Below, piece by piece: positions 8,184 through 16,931 of a DNA stretch of 64,000 bases. Where the stretch lies: the NCBI RefSeq assembly GCF_002899675.1, contig NZ_PKUU01000018.1, positions 62,001-126,000 on the forward strand, in the 5' to 3' direction. Numbering within the stretch: the first letter of the stretch is position 1; each line of letters starts with the position of its first letter. The stretch comes from Clostridium sp. chh4-2. Lineage in GTDB: Bacteria; Bacillota; Clostridia; Lachnospirales; Lachnospiraceae. The notes beneath the pieces were generated by a model. It saw nothing but the letters and a program-made list of their open reading frames with translations, was not told the DNA's origin and searched no databases. The translations under genes were made by a program, and so were the position numbers.

Positions 8184-9191
8184 ATGGGAGTAACGTTAAA
8201 GGACATCGCAAAAGCGGCAGGAGTTTCGGAAGGGACGGCGTCATTGGCCATCAACCACAGGCCAGGAGTGAATGAGGAGACCAGAAAGAAAGTGGAAGCT
8301 TTGGCTAAAGAGATGGGATACTATCCCAGCGTCAATGCCAGAAGTCTTGCAGGCCAGAGCAGCAGGCTGATCGGAGTTCTGATGCCCAATATTACCAATG
8401 TATTTTACAGCAGCCTGGTACAGGGGATTGAAGCGGCTTTAAAGGCATCCGGTTATAAGATGATATTAGCCACCACAGGGGACAACCGGGAATATGAAAA
8501 AGAGATGATTGAGCAGTTTATCTCCTTCCGCGTGGAATGCGCGGTCATCTATCCCATGATAAAAGACAACCCAAACCCGGAGTATTTAGACTTGTTGGAT
8601 AAAAACCATATTCCTTACTTTTTCATAGGAACAAGGTACAGGGGAGTGGAAGCGGCTTCTGTCAATTCCGATATTTACCATGCTGTCTGCGAGGCGGCTT
8701 CCTATCTGGCGGACAGGGGAATGCGCAGATTCGCATATTTTGGCGGACCGAAAAATATTGTGAGCAACGAACTGAAAATCAAGGGGCTTAGGGATACCCT
8801 GTTGCAATACGGCTCCACCTTTGAGCCGGAGCATTACTATGAGATGGAGCTGAGCAGCTATCAGAGCTGTTATAAGCGGTGTAAGGAGGTATTGGAGCAG
8901 GGATATGAATTTGACGCGGCCATGGCCGGAGACGCATATTCCATGCTGGGAGTTTATCAGGCTTTGAAAGAGGCGGGAAAGCAGGTGCCAAAAGACGTTT
9001 CTTTAATCTGCTTTGACAATATTCTGCCGCCGGAAGTCTGTATACTGCCCCTCAGCTGCATCGAACAAAACATTCCAAAACTGGTGGAAGAGATTTTAAA
9101 GATGATCGAGAAGAAAAAGGAAGAGCCGGAATCCATGGAACAGGTTTTGGTGGGAACGAAACTGATAATCAGAGAATCAACGAGAAAATAA
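8184..9191 (+). CDS. LacI-family transcriptional regulator
   Basis: A 335-residue repressor of typical LacI/GalR size. The N-terminus has the classic helix-turn-helix and hinge (VTLKDIAKAAGVSEGTASLAINHRPGVNEETRKKV, then the hinge helix ending SLAGQSS), followed by a periplasmic-binding-protein-like effector domain beginning LIGVLMPNITNVFYS. It lies between the GH13 and GH31 glucosidase genes in the same direction, 22 bases before the latter. The two TTTAAAGCGCTTTAAA-type operators upstream of the GH13 gene are of the kind this family binds. The simplest model is a local repressor relieved by an alpha-glucoside or a phosphorylated derivative. CcpA itself is less likely, because the gene sits in a local sugar operon. 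Confidence 0.93.
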   Translation: MGVTLKDIAKAAGVSEGTASLAINHRPGVNEETRKKVEALAKEMGYYPSVNARSLAGQSSRLIGVLMPNITNVFYSSLVQGIEAALKASGYKMILATTGDNREYEKEMIEQFISFRVECAVIYPMIKDNPNPEYLDLLDKNHIPYFFIGTRYRGVEAASVNSDIYHAVCEAASYLADRGMRRFAYFGGPKNIVSNELKIKGLRDTLLQYGSTFEPEHYYEMELSSYQSCYKRCKEVLEQGYEFDAAMAGDAYSMLGVYQALKEAGKQVPKDVSLICFDNILPPEVCILPLSCIEQNIPKLVEEILKMIEKKKEEPESMEQVLVGTKLIIRESTRK

Positions 9192-9213
9192 CAGAAAGGC
9201 AGGAAATATTATT

Positions 9214-11628
9214 ATGGCTGAATTAAGCAGACAATTCCGTCTGGATCTGGACGGAAGCTGTAACCCGGAGTGCGTGGTACAGGGAGATCATTACCGTTTT
9301 ACCATCCTTACGCCGGAGATGGTGCGTATGGAATACTCAGAGGACGGAGAATTTGAGGATGCGCCCACTCAGGTCGTATGGAACCGTAATTTTGACAAAC
9401 CGGAATTTACCGTGACCGATGTGGAGGGACGGCTGGAGATTTCCACGAAAGCATTTCATCTGGTTTACAACAAAAAGGAGTTTACGCCAAATAACCTGTA
9501 TATCGATGTAAAATGTGCGTATACCAACTACGGGGGCCGCTGGCTGTTCGGAGCCACCGAATACGGCAATCCGCCGAGAGAGCATAACCTGAAAGGAACG
9601 GCCAGAACTCTGGACCGGATTGACGGGCCGACGAAACTGGATTTCGGACTGCTGGATACCAGCGGAAGAACGTTCTTTGATGACAGCGAATCCCTGCTGA
9701 TCGATAAAGAGGGATGGGTTCACCCGAGGAAGAAGGGGGTTGTCGATTATTATTATTTAGGATATGGAAGAAATTATTTTAAAGCGATCCACGATTTTTA
9801 CCAGCTGTCAGGGGCGGTGCCGATGCTTCCGAAATATGTGCTGGGCAACTGGTGGAGCCGTTACTGGAAATACACGGAGCAGAGCTATATGGAGCTTCTG
9901 AAGAGGTTTGAATCCATGGACGTACCATTTTCCGTGGTGGTTATGGATATGGACTGGCATATCGTGGATGTGCCGGAAGAATACGGCCGCGGCTGGACCG
10001 GATACACCTGGAATAAGGATTTCTTCCCTGATCCAAAACGGTTTATGGGATGGCTCCATGACCATAACTACAAAATCACCTTGAACCTTCATCCGGCGGA
10101 CGGAGTGATGCCGTTTGAGGACGCTTATGAAGATATGGCCAGGGAATTGGGCGTGAATATTGAAAATAACGATCCCGTTCATTTTGATGTGACCAGCATT
10201 GAATTTTTAGAGGCATATTTTAAATATCTCCATCATCCCAATGAAGAGATGGGCGTGGATTTCTGGTGGATGGACTGGCAGCAGGGCAAAAACTGCGCGG
10301 TGGAAGGTCTTGACCCGCTGTGGATGCTGAACCACTATCACGTACTGGATCTTGCAAGAGACGGAAAGAGGGGCGTTCTGCTGTCCAGATACGGCGGTTT
10401 GGGCAGCCACAGATATCCGATCGGATTTTCAGGGGATGCGGTTGTGACATGGAAATCCTTGGAGTTCCAGCCCTATTTTACAGCTACGGCGTCCAATGTG
10501 GGATATACATGGTGGAGCCATGATATCGGAGGCCATATGGGCGGGTATAAGGACAATGAGCTGGTGGTGAGATGGATGCAGTTTGGTATCTTTTCTCCTA
10601 TCAACCGCCTGCACAGCAACTGCAACCCATTCTGCGGAAAAGAACCGTGGAGATACCCGGAACCTTACTGCGGCATCATGGTGGATATCTTGAAGCAGCG
10701 TCACCAGCTGGTTCCATATATCTATACCCTGAATTACCGGTGTCATAATGATCTGGTGCCGGTTATTATACCTACTTATTATTACTATCCGGATTCGGAA
10801 GAAACTTATGTTTATAAGAACCAGTATTTCTTTGGAAGCGAGCTGATGGTATGCCCGATTACCAGCCCGACCCATAAAGACACCTCCATGGCATCTGTGG
10901 AAGCATGGATACCGGCAGGGCTTTGGACGGATCTTTACACGGGATTTGTCTATCATGGAGGAGCAAACGGAAAACGGGCGGTTCTCAACCGCACCATAGA
11001 CAAAGAACCGGTACTTGGACGGGCAGGAGGTATCGTTCCGATGGCAGCCCATGTGAAGGGAGAAAACAGCCTGGACAATGCAGAGGATATGGAAGTGGTG
11101 ATCTTCCCGGGCGCTTCCGGAAGCTTTGATCTGTTTGAAGACGAAGGGGACGGACAGGAATACTTAGAAGGAAAATGTGCATTTACCAGAATGAATCTGG
11201 ATTGGAGCGAGGGCAAGGCGGAATTCTGTCTGAAGCCGGAAGGAGATTTGTCCGTGATTCCTGAGAACAGAAGCTGGAAACTGATTTTCAGAGGTTTCAA
11301 TGAAGTTTCGGAGATAGAAACCAACTGCTCCTGTGAAAAAGCTTACTGTGAAGAGACGAGAAGCATGATTTTAACGTTCCCGAAGGCTTCGGCGGATCAG
11401 GAGATCCGGGTTGTCTTAAAGGGAGAGCAGCTGGTGTATGACAATCACGATCTGAAAGAGCGGGCATTTGAGCTTTTGGATCAGATGCAGATTGAAAATA
11501 ACTTAAAGAGGGATCTGTACCAGTATTTTGTATCGGCCGATGATCCGGTATCCGTACTTTCCTCAATTTCAGCGATGGAGCTTGAACCGTCTGTGTTAAA
11601 TGCATTGGTAGAAATCTTAGTTTGCTGA
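9214..11628 (+). CDS. GH31 alpha-glucosidase
   Basis: An 804-residue cytoplasmic glycoside hydrolase of family 31. The catalytic nucleophile lies in the GH31 signature FWWMDWQQG (Asp354), and the acid/base is the Asp of FSGDAV (Asp408). SHDIGGHMGG and RWMQFGIFSPINRLHS are further family markers around the active site. An N-terminal beta-sandwich and C-terminal beta domains complete the usual architecture. It should release glucose or a similar sugar from the non-reducing end of alpha-glycosides. The acidic C-terminal tail (from about residue 740) is helical and of unclear role. The gene is cotranscribed with GH13 and LacI and closes that unit, with a terminator just after it. The specific linkage and sugar are uncertain, because GH31 also includes alpha-xylosidases. 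Confidence 0.88.
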   Translation: MAELSRQFRLDLDGSCNPECVVQGDHYRFTILTPEMVRMEYSEDGEFEDAPTQVVWNRNFDKPEFTVTDVEGRLEISTKAFHLVYNKKEFTPNNLYIDVKCAYTNYGGRWLFGATEYGNPPREHNLKGTARTLDRIDGPTKLDFGLLDTSGRTFFDDSESLLIDKEGWVHPRKKGVVDYYYLGYGRNYFKAIHDFYQLSGAVPMLPKYVLGNWWSRYWKYTEQSYMELLKRFESMDVPFSVVVMDMDWHIVDVPEEYGRGWTGYTWNKDFFPDPKRFMGWLHDHNYKITLNLHPADGVMPFEDAYEDMARELGVNIENNDPVHFDVTSIEFLEAYFKYLHHPNEEMGVDFWWMDWQQGKNCAVEGLDPLWMLNHYHVLDLARDGKRGVLLSRYGGLGSHRYPIGFSGDAVVTWKSLEFQPYFTATASNVGYTWWSHDIGGHMGGYKDNELVVRWMQFGIFSPINRLHSNCNPFCGKEPWRYPEPYCGIMVDILKQRHQLVPYIYTLNYRCHNDLVPVIIPTYYYYPDSEETYVYKNQYFFGSELMVCPITSPTHKDTSMASVEAWIPAGLWTDLYTGFVYHGGANGKRAVLNRTIDKEPVLGRAGGIVPMAAHVKGENSLDNAEDMEVVIFPGASGSFDLFEDEGDGQEYLEGKCAFTRMNLDWSEGKAEFCLKPEGDLSVIPENRSWKLIFRGFNEVSEIETNCSCEKAYCEETRSMILTFPKASADQEIRVVLKGEQLVYDNHDLKERAFELLDQMQIENNLKRDLYQYFVSADDPVSVLSSISAMELEPSVLNALVEILVC

Positions 11629-11647
11629 TAAGACATTTGATAAAATG

Positions 11648-11707
11648 AAGCAGGTACTGTGATTAAAATTTGTAAGATTAATTTTGGTCATAGTTCCTGC
11701 TTTTTTT
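11648..11707 (+). terminator. Terminator after the GH31 gene
   Basis: GCAGG-TACTGTG pairs with CATAGTT-CCTGC, with further pairing of ATTAAAATT/ATTAATTTT inside, followed by eight T residues (11701-11707 plus flank). It ends the GH13-LacI-GH31 unit and separates it from the ABC importer operon. Confidence 0.8.
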
Positions 11708-11739
11708 CCGCCTGCAGGCCTGAAAGTCTGCACATTTTT

Positions 11740-11777
11740 AATATGCACAAGAAAAATAGATTAAAATTGTGCATATT
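11740..11777. promoter_or_regulatory. Inverted repeat upstream of the sugar importer promoter
   Basis: AATATGCACAA (11740-11750) and TTGTGCATATT (11767-11777) are perfect 11-bp inverted arms separated by 16 bases, ending about 70 bases before the -35 box of the importer promoter. The two-site spacing fits a dimeric activator such as the AraC-type response regulator encoded in this operon. Confidence 0.5.
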
Positions 11778-11846
11778 TTAAAATTGTTAAATATTTTACA
11801 AGATAAAATTAATGTAAAATGCTTAAAAATGAGGAAAAATAGTTTA

Positions 11847-11875
11847 TTGAGTTATGCTAAATAACCAAATATAAT
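11847..11875 (+). promoter_or_regulatory. Sigma-A promoter of the sugar ABC importer operon
   Basis: TTGAGT (11847-11852) and a consensus TATAAT (11870-11875) are 17 bases apart. The ribosome binding site AAGGAGG (11904-11910) and ATG (11918) follow at normal distances. Confidence 0.75.
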
Positions 11876-11917
11876 AAAGACAGTTCAAACAACAGGGAAA
11901 AACAAGGAGGTTATTCT

Positions 11918-13267
11918 ATGAAAAAGACTTTAGCGTTAACGATGGCAGCAGTTCTGGCAGCAGGAAGCCTGGCAGGATGCGGCGGCGGAAGCAAGGCGCC
12001 GGAAACAACGGCTGCTACTCAGGCGGAGACAAAGGCAGCGGCAGAAACCACGACGGCGGCGGGGACATCCGCTGAGACAAGCCAGGCAGCGGCTTCTGAT
12101 CTGTCGGGAGATATTACCGTATTGGTTAACAATGCATTTACCAACTCCAATGATCCGGCTATCAACCGCGCGGCTGATGAATTTATGAAAATTAATCCAA
12201 ATGTAAAGGTTACGATCGAAGGATTGAGCGGAAGCGAACTGATTTCCAAATATACCACATCGGCGATGGCAGGCGCAGGTCCTGACGTGGTTGCTCTGGA
12301 TAACGCAGGATGGCCCATTGATTTAGCGGCAATGGGACTTATCATTCCTTTGGACGACAAGATCAAAGCAAGCGGTTATGATTATCTTCAGGGACCTTTA
12401 GATTCCGGTATGTATCAGGGACAGTATTATTCCGTACCATGGTATTTCAACAACACGGGTCTTTACTATAACAAGACGATTTTGGAGGACATCGGAGTTG
12501 CAAATCCTCCTGCTACATGGGAAGAACTGGAAGACTGCATTAAGAAAGCCACAGAAAAGGGATACGAAGGTCTGGCTACCAGACTTGACGGATATGCGAT
12601 CTTTAACTTCTTCTTCCAGAACGACAACCCGGTAATCGATACAACCGGCGACAAACCGGTGGTTACGGTTAATAATGAAAGCGGTAAAGAAGCATTTAAT
12701 TTCTACGCAGGTTTACATACCAAATACAAAGCGTTCCCGGAAAGCATGAAAGAAGCGACTAGCTGGGATAAAGCTTACACACCATTTGTACAGGGCAACT
12801 GCCTGTTCTTCATCTGCGGTGACTGGGCATACAAAAACATCGCAACCGGCAACCCGGATCTTCAGTTTGGTTTAGTACCAATGCCAAAGGGCAAAAAAGA
12901 AGCGGTCTGCTTAGGCGGATATAACCTGGCAATCAATGCAAACAGCAAGGCTCCTGACGCAGCCTGGGCATTTGTAGAGTATTTAACCGGTAAGGAAGGC
13001 GACTTCGTCCTGACCGAACAGGGACGTATTCCTGGAAGAACCGACGTTGATTATGCTCCGATCCTGGAAATCAACCCGGATTATCAGGTATTCATCGACG
13101 AAGCGGCATTCACAACACCAAGACCTCGTGTGGTAAACGCTGCATCGGTAGACGAAAAAGTTGTGGACGCATTTAAGAAGGTATTCTTCGATATGATGAC
13201 ACCGGATGAAGCTCTGGCTGAACTGGAAGCAGAACTGAATGCATTCGTAGAAGAAAACTACAACTAA
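11918..13267 (+). CDS. Sugar ABC transporter substrate-binding lipoprotein
   Basis: A 449-residue exported lipoprotein. The signal peptide ends in a lipobox LAGC at residues about 19-22. A Thr/Ala/Glu-rich linker of about 45 residues follows and then a family 1 extracellular solute-binding domain (ITVLVNN, then GPDVVALDNAGWPIDLAAMG, YYSVPWYFNNTGLYYNKTILEDIG, FVQGNCLFFICGDWA). The pattern resembles maltose/oligosaccharide-binding proteins. It would deliver an oligosaccharide to the two permeases encoded directly downstream. Given the neighbouring alpha-glucosidases, an alpha-glucoside such as a malto- or isomalto-oligosaccharide is the best guess. It is the first gene of a five-gene set with the permeases and the YesM/YesN pair. 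Confidence 0.92.
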   Translation: MKKTLALTMAAVLAAGSLAGCGGGSKAPETTAATQAETKAAAETTTAAGTSAETSQAAASDLSGDITVLVNNAFTNSNDPAINRAADEFMKINPNVKVTIEGLSGSELISKYTTSAMAGAGPDVVALDNAGWPIDLAAMGLIIPLDDKIKASGYDYLQGPLDSGMYQGQYYSVPWYFNNTGLYYNKTILEDIGVANPPATWEELEDCIKKATEKGYEGLATRLDGYAIFNFFFQNDNPVIDTTGDKPVVTVNNESGKEAFNFYAGLHTKYKAFPESMKEATSWDKAYTPFVQGNCLFFICGDWAYKNIATGNPDLQFGLVPMPKGKKEAVCLGGYNLAINANSKAPDAAWAFVEYLTGKEGDFVLTEQGRIPGRTDVDYAPILEINPDYQVFIDEAAFTTPRPRVVNAASVDEKVVDAFKKVFFDMMTPDEALAELEAELNAFVEENYN

Positions 13268-13353
13268 TCAATTGAACGAATAAGAAGTGAAGGTGGGGCT
13301 GCTGCAGATACCGGAAGGGTTTGCAGGCAGCCTCTCTGAAAAGAGGGGTGTCG

Positions 13354-14274
13354 ATGAAAAACAAGAAAAATACAATGCCAAAAGAATACACGGTCAGGCA
13401 TAACCTGAATGGGTATCTGTTGATTGCTCCTGCCGTGATCGCAATTATCGCGTTAAGCGTCTATCCTCTGCTCCGGGGTATTTTAATCAGTTTTTTAAAT
13501 TATGATATGACCCGGGCCAACGATCCGCTGTTTGGTACATTTGCAGGGCTGAAAAACTATGCGGTGGTGTTTTCCAATGCAAAATACCGCCAGTCGGTAG
13601 GCAATTCCGTTATCTGGACCCTGGTAAACTTAGCGGCTCAGGTCAGTTTTGCCCTTATCGTAGCCCTTGTATTGAATGAAAAACTCAGGGGAAGGGCCAT
13701 ATTCAGAACCGTGGCTCTGCTTCCATGGGCCATACCGGCAGCCATCAGCGCTCTGACGTTCAGCGCATTATATGATACGAAAATCGGTATTTTCAATGTT
13801 ATTCTGCTGAAATTCGGAATCATCGATAAGCCGGTGGCATGGCTTGGCAATGTGAGCACGGCGATGCCGTCCGTAATTGTGGCAAATATCTGGAAAAGCA
13901 CGCCGTTTCTGATGATCTTTATCCTGGCAGCCCTTCAGGGAGTTTCCCATGATATGTACGAGAGCGCCAGCATTGACGGTGCGGGAAAACTCAAGAGATT
14001 CCTTTACATTACACTGCCGAATATTAAAGAACCCATGGCGGTGGCGGTAATTCTGAATGCGATCTCGATCTTTAATAACTTTAATGCAATCTGGCTGCTG
14101 ACCCAGGGCGGACCTTTAGGCAGTACGGAAATTATGTATACTTATGCGTACCGCCAGGCGTTTGTGGACCATAAATTCGGCTATGCGGCGGCGGTTTCCG
14201 TGGTAATATTCATCGTAATTGCTATTTTGACCGTTATTTACGTTAAAATGATCGGCGCTGACAAAGATGATTAA
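13354..14274 (+). CDS. Sugar ABC transporter permease, MalF/UgpA type
   Basis: A 306-residue inner-membrane permease with about six hydrophobic segments. The binding-protein-dependent transport EAA loop is visible as YESASIDGAGKLKRFLYITLPNIKEP, the site that contacts the ATPase. Start 13354 is chosen for GAGGGG five bases upstream; the frame extends to a TTG at 13321 without a good site. It forms a heterodimer with the next permease. The operon carries no ATP-binding subunit, a common arrangement in Firmicutes, where one MsmX-like ATPase serves several CUT1 importers. Confidence 0.92.
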   Translation: MKNKKNTMPKEYTVRHNLNGYLLIAPAVIAIIALSVYPLLRGILISFLNYDMTRANDPLFGTFAGLKNYAVVFSNAKYRQSVGNSVIWTLVNLAAQVSFALIVALVLNEKLRGRAIFRTVALLPWAIPAAISALTFSALYDTKIGIFNVILLKFGIIDKPVAWLGNVSTAMPSVIVANIWKSTPFLMIFILAALQGVSHDMYESASIDGAGKLKRFLYITLPNIKEPMAVAVILNAISIFNNFNAIWLLTQGGPLGSTEIMYTYAYRQAFVDHKFGYAAAVSVVIFIVIAILTVIYVKMIGADKDD

Positions 14275-14297
14275 AGCTTAGAACAAGGAGTGAAACT

Positions 14298-15125
14298 ATG
14301 AAAAGGACGAAATTAGATTTAACTATATTATATATCTTGGCAGTGATCATAGTGGTAGTGGCAGCGGCTCCTTTTCTCTGGGTACTTTTTACCTCAGTGA
14401 AATCATCCGAGCAGATCTATGATGTCAGCCAGATCATACCGACTTATATTACATTTGACAACTTCAAACAGGTTCTGTTCCATTCCAATTTCGTCAGATA
14501 TTTTTGGAACAGCGCTTATATATCCGTGATTGTAACAGCCATCTGTATGCTGCTTTCCATCGCGGCTGCTTACGGATTTTGCAGATACAAAATCTTTGGT
14601 TCTATCCAGATGAAGTTAGGAATCCTGTTCACGAAAATGTTTCCGGGCGTCTTGCTTTCGATTCCCTACTATGTTATCATGAAAAATATGGGACTCATCG
14701 ATTCACATCTGGGTCTGATCATTATTAACTGTTCATTTGCGCTCCCGTTCGCGGTGTGGAACATGTGTACCTTCTTCACCCAGATTCCATGGGAGATCGA
14801 AGAATCCGCGCTGATTGACGGCTGCAACCGTTTTAACTCTTTCACAAAAGTTATTTTCCCAATTGCCAAACCAGGTATATCAGCCACCAGCCTTTATTGC
14901 TTCCTCTTGTCATGGGATGAGTTCATGTATGCCAATACATTTATCAATTCTACATTGAAGAAGACAATCCAGGTGGGAATCCGTGATTATGTGGGTGAAT
15001 ATTCGACCGAGTGGGGGCCTTTGATGGCTTCTGTTGTGCTCAGCCTGATCCCTGTACTGATCTTTTTCGTAATGGTTCAGGATAATCTGGTGGGCGGACT
15101 TTCTGCCGGAGCGGTAAAAGGATAG
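14298..15125 (+). CDS. Sugar ABC transporter permease, MalG type
   Basis: A 275-residue membrane protein with about six transmembrane segments, starting with LYILAVIIVVVAAAPFLWVLFTSVKSSEQIY as the first. The EAA motif appears as IEESALIDGCNRFNSFTKVIFPIAKPGI. This is the second subunit of the CUT1-type importer whose partner ends 23 bases upstream and whose binding protein opens the operon. The AAGGAG site lies 6-7 bases before the ATG. The energising ATPase must come from another locus. Confidence 0.92.
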   Translation: MKRTKLDLTILYILAVIIVVVAAAPFLWVLFTSVKSSEQIYDVSQIIPTYITFDNFKQVLFHSNFVRYFWNSAYISVIVTAICMLLSIAAAYGFCRYKIFGSIQMKLGILFTKMFPGVLLSIPYYVIMKNMGLIDSHLGLIIINCSFALPFAVWNMCTFFTQIPWEIEESALIDGCNRFNSFTKVIFPIAKPGISATSLYCFLLSWDEFMYANTFINSTLKKTIQVGIRDYVGEYSTEWGPLMASVVLSLIPVLIFFVMVQDNLVGGLSAGAVKG

Positions 15126-15144
15126 AAAGAAAAGGATAATCAGA

Positions 15145-16929
15145 ATGAAAAACAAGGTATCGAAATTAAGTATTAAATCCAATATGATTCTGCTGATTGT
15201 ATTGTATGTACTGATGCCCTTGTTTATCGCTCTGATTATCCTTTCTGTGTTGCTGCAGAAAAATATGTCCTCCAACATCCGGGAATCCTATCAGATGATG
15301 TTCCAGCAAAAGGCGGACAAGATTGACAATGTTATTGAAATCGCCAATTATTCCAGCAGCGCATTTATTACGGATGATAAAAACCTGGCTCTGCTCCGCA
15401 CCATGTATGAAAGCGGAAATGCCTATGAGCGCAACCGGGCGCAGACCCAGCTGATCGGAGTGCTTCAAAAGGATCAGGTCAGCGTGCTGACCGGATTTTC
15501 CGGAGAAGTGTTTCTGCTCACGAAAAATGGAAAGCTTTTAAGCTCCAACGCTTCCTATGAGGTTCCCGACGAATATTATGATTCGGACTGGTATGAAGAC
15601 GCCGTGGAATTCGGCCAGTTTCCCTATTGGGATATGGGAATCAACCGTTTTCTGGCAGAAGTGTTAAATGGAAAGGAAGACGCATTTACATTCGGAAGAA
15701 TTGTACAGAAGTATAAAAATCAGAATCTGGGGCTTTTGCTGGTCAGGATTCCCCAAAAGGTCTTCTGGAATGATGTGAAGGAGCAGGGGTTCCGCAAAGG
15801 CAGCATGGTGATGATGTCTGAGGACGGCAGGATTCTCTCCGGCGTGGAAGCCCAGTCCCAGGCGGAACAGGCGCTTACGGTGCTTAGGGATATGAACCTG
15901 TCCGCTTTGAAAACCGACGAGTTTTTAGGAAGCAAGTACGCAGGCAGCTCCTACTGCATGGCCACCCGTCTGAGCTCCAACAATGCCATTCTTTTATATA
16001 TGGGAGATTATGACCTGATCTTCGAACGGCCGCTTAAAATCAGCAAAACCACGATGTTTTTTATGGTTTTAATCACGATTGCGATCATGGCCAGCGTAAT
16101 TAAAGTATCTAATTACATCACAAAGCCAATCAACAATCTGGTCAAGAACATGCAGTTTATCGAACAGAGCGATTCCCAGCTGAAGGCCGGAAAACACGGC
16201 TTCCGCGAGATTTTAGAGCTGGAAAACAGCTTCCGCAGGGCGCGTGAGAGAATCCAGAAGCTGATCGAAGATGTGAGAGCGGAGACGGAACAAAAGGAAA
16301 AAGCCTATTATGAGGCGCTTCAGGCCCAGATTAATCCCCATTTCCTGTTTAACACCTTAAATGCGATCCAGTGGAAAGCGGCCCTCAATGACGATACGGA
16401 AGTTTCCGGCATGCTGTCGGATTTGAGCGTGCTTTTATATGAAACTTATGACCACAGCAGTGAACTTGGAACCATCGGTCAGTCCATGGTGGTGCTGGAC
16501 GCCTATGTTAAGATCATGAAGGTGAGATTCAGCGACAGGGTCAGCTTTTTCTATACGGTTCAGGATGGTCTGGAAGAATGCCTGATACCGAGATTCTGCC
16601 TTCAGCCGTTAGTCGAGAATTCCTTCCTTCACGGCATGACCCATGTGGAGGACGGGCTGATTGTGCTCCGGGTGGAACAGGTGGAAGACCACATCGAACT
16701 GACGCTGACGGATAATGGAAGAGGGGCGGAGAAGCAGACTCCGGATACGCTTCTGACCGCAGACCAGGTTCCGAAAAAATATAAGATTACCGGAATCGGC
16801 CTGTCCAATATCCACAAACGGGTGCAGGCGCTCTTCGGGGAAGGATATGGCCTGGAAATCGACCCGTCGGTGGAGATCGGATTCCGTATTACACTTAAAA
16901 TTCCTAAGATCATGAAGGGGGAGACATAA
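15145..16929 (+). CDS. Sensor histidine kinase, YesM family
   Basis: A 594-residue membrane sensor. Transmembrane segment 1 is at about residues 12-34, followed by a large extracellular sensing domain, transmembrane segment 2 at about 302-324, a HAMP linker, and a cytoplasmic His_kinase (PF06580) region with QAQINPHFLFNTLNAIQWKA, in which His399 is the expected phosphorylation site. A HATPase domain follows (LQPLVENSFLHG, LTDNGRGA, GIGLSNIHKRV). This class senses extracellular sugars or binding proteins and phosphorylates a YesN-type AraC response regulator. That regulator starts 2 bases after the stop here. Placement after the importer permeases suggests it controls that operon. Confidence 0.93.
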   Translation: MKNKVSKLSIKSNMILLIVLYVLMPLFIALIILSVLLQKNMSSNIRESYQMMFQQKADKIDNVIEIANYSSSAFITDDKNLALLRTMYESGNAYERNRAQTQLIGVLQKDQVSVLTGFSGEVFLLTKNGKLLSSNASYEVPDEYYDSDWYEDAVEFGQFPYWDMGINRFLAEVLNGKEDAFTFGRIVQKYKNQNLGLLLVRIPQKVFWNDVKEQGFRKGSMVMMSEDGRILSGVEAQSQAEQALTVLRDMNLSALKTDEFLGSKYAGSSYCMATRLSSNNAILLYMGDYDLIFERPLKISKTTMFFMVLITIAIMASVIKVSNYITKPINNLVKNMQFIEQSDSQLKAGKHGFREILELENSFRRARERIQKLIEDVRAETEQKEKAYYEALQAQINPHFLFNTLNAIQWKAALNDDTEVSGMLSDLSVLLYETYDHSSELGTIGQSMVVLDAYVKIMKVRFSDRVSFFYTVQDGLEECLIPRFCLQPLVENSFLHGMTHVEDGLIVLRVEQVEDHIELTLTDNGRGAEKQTPDTLLTADQVPKKYKITGIGLSNIHKRVQALFGEGYGLEIDPSVEIGFRITLKIPKIMKGET

Positions 16930-16931
16930 GG

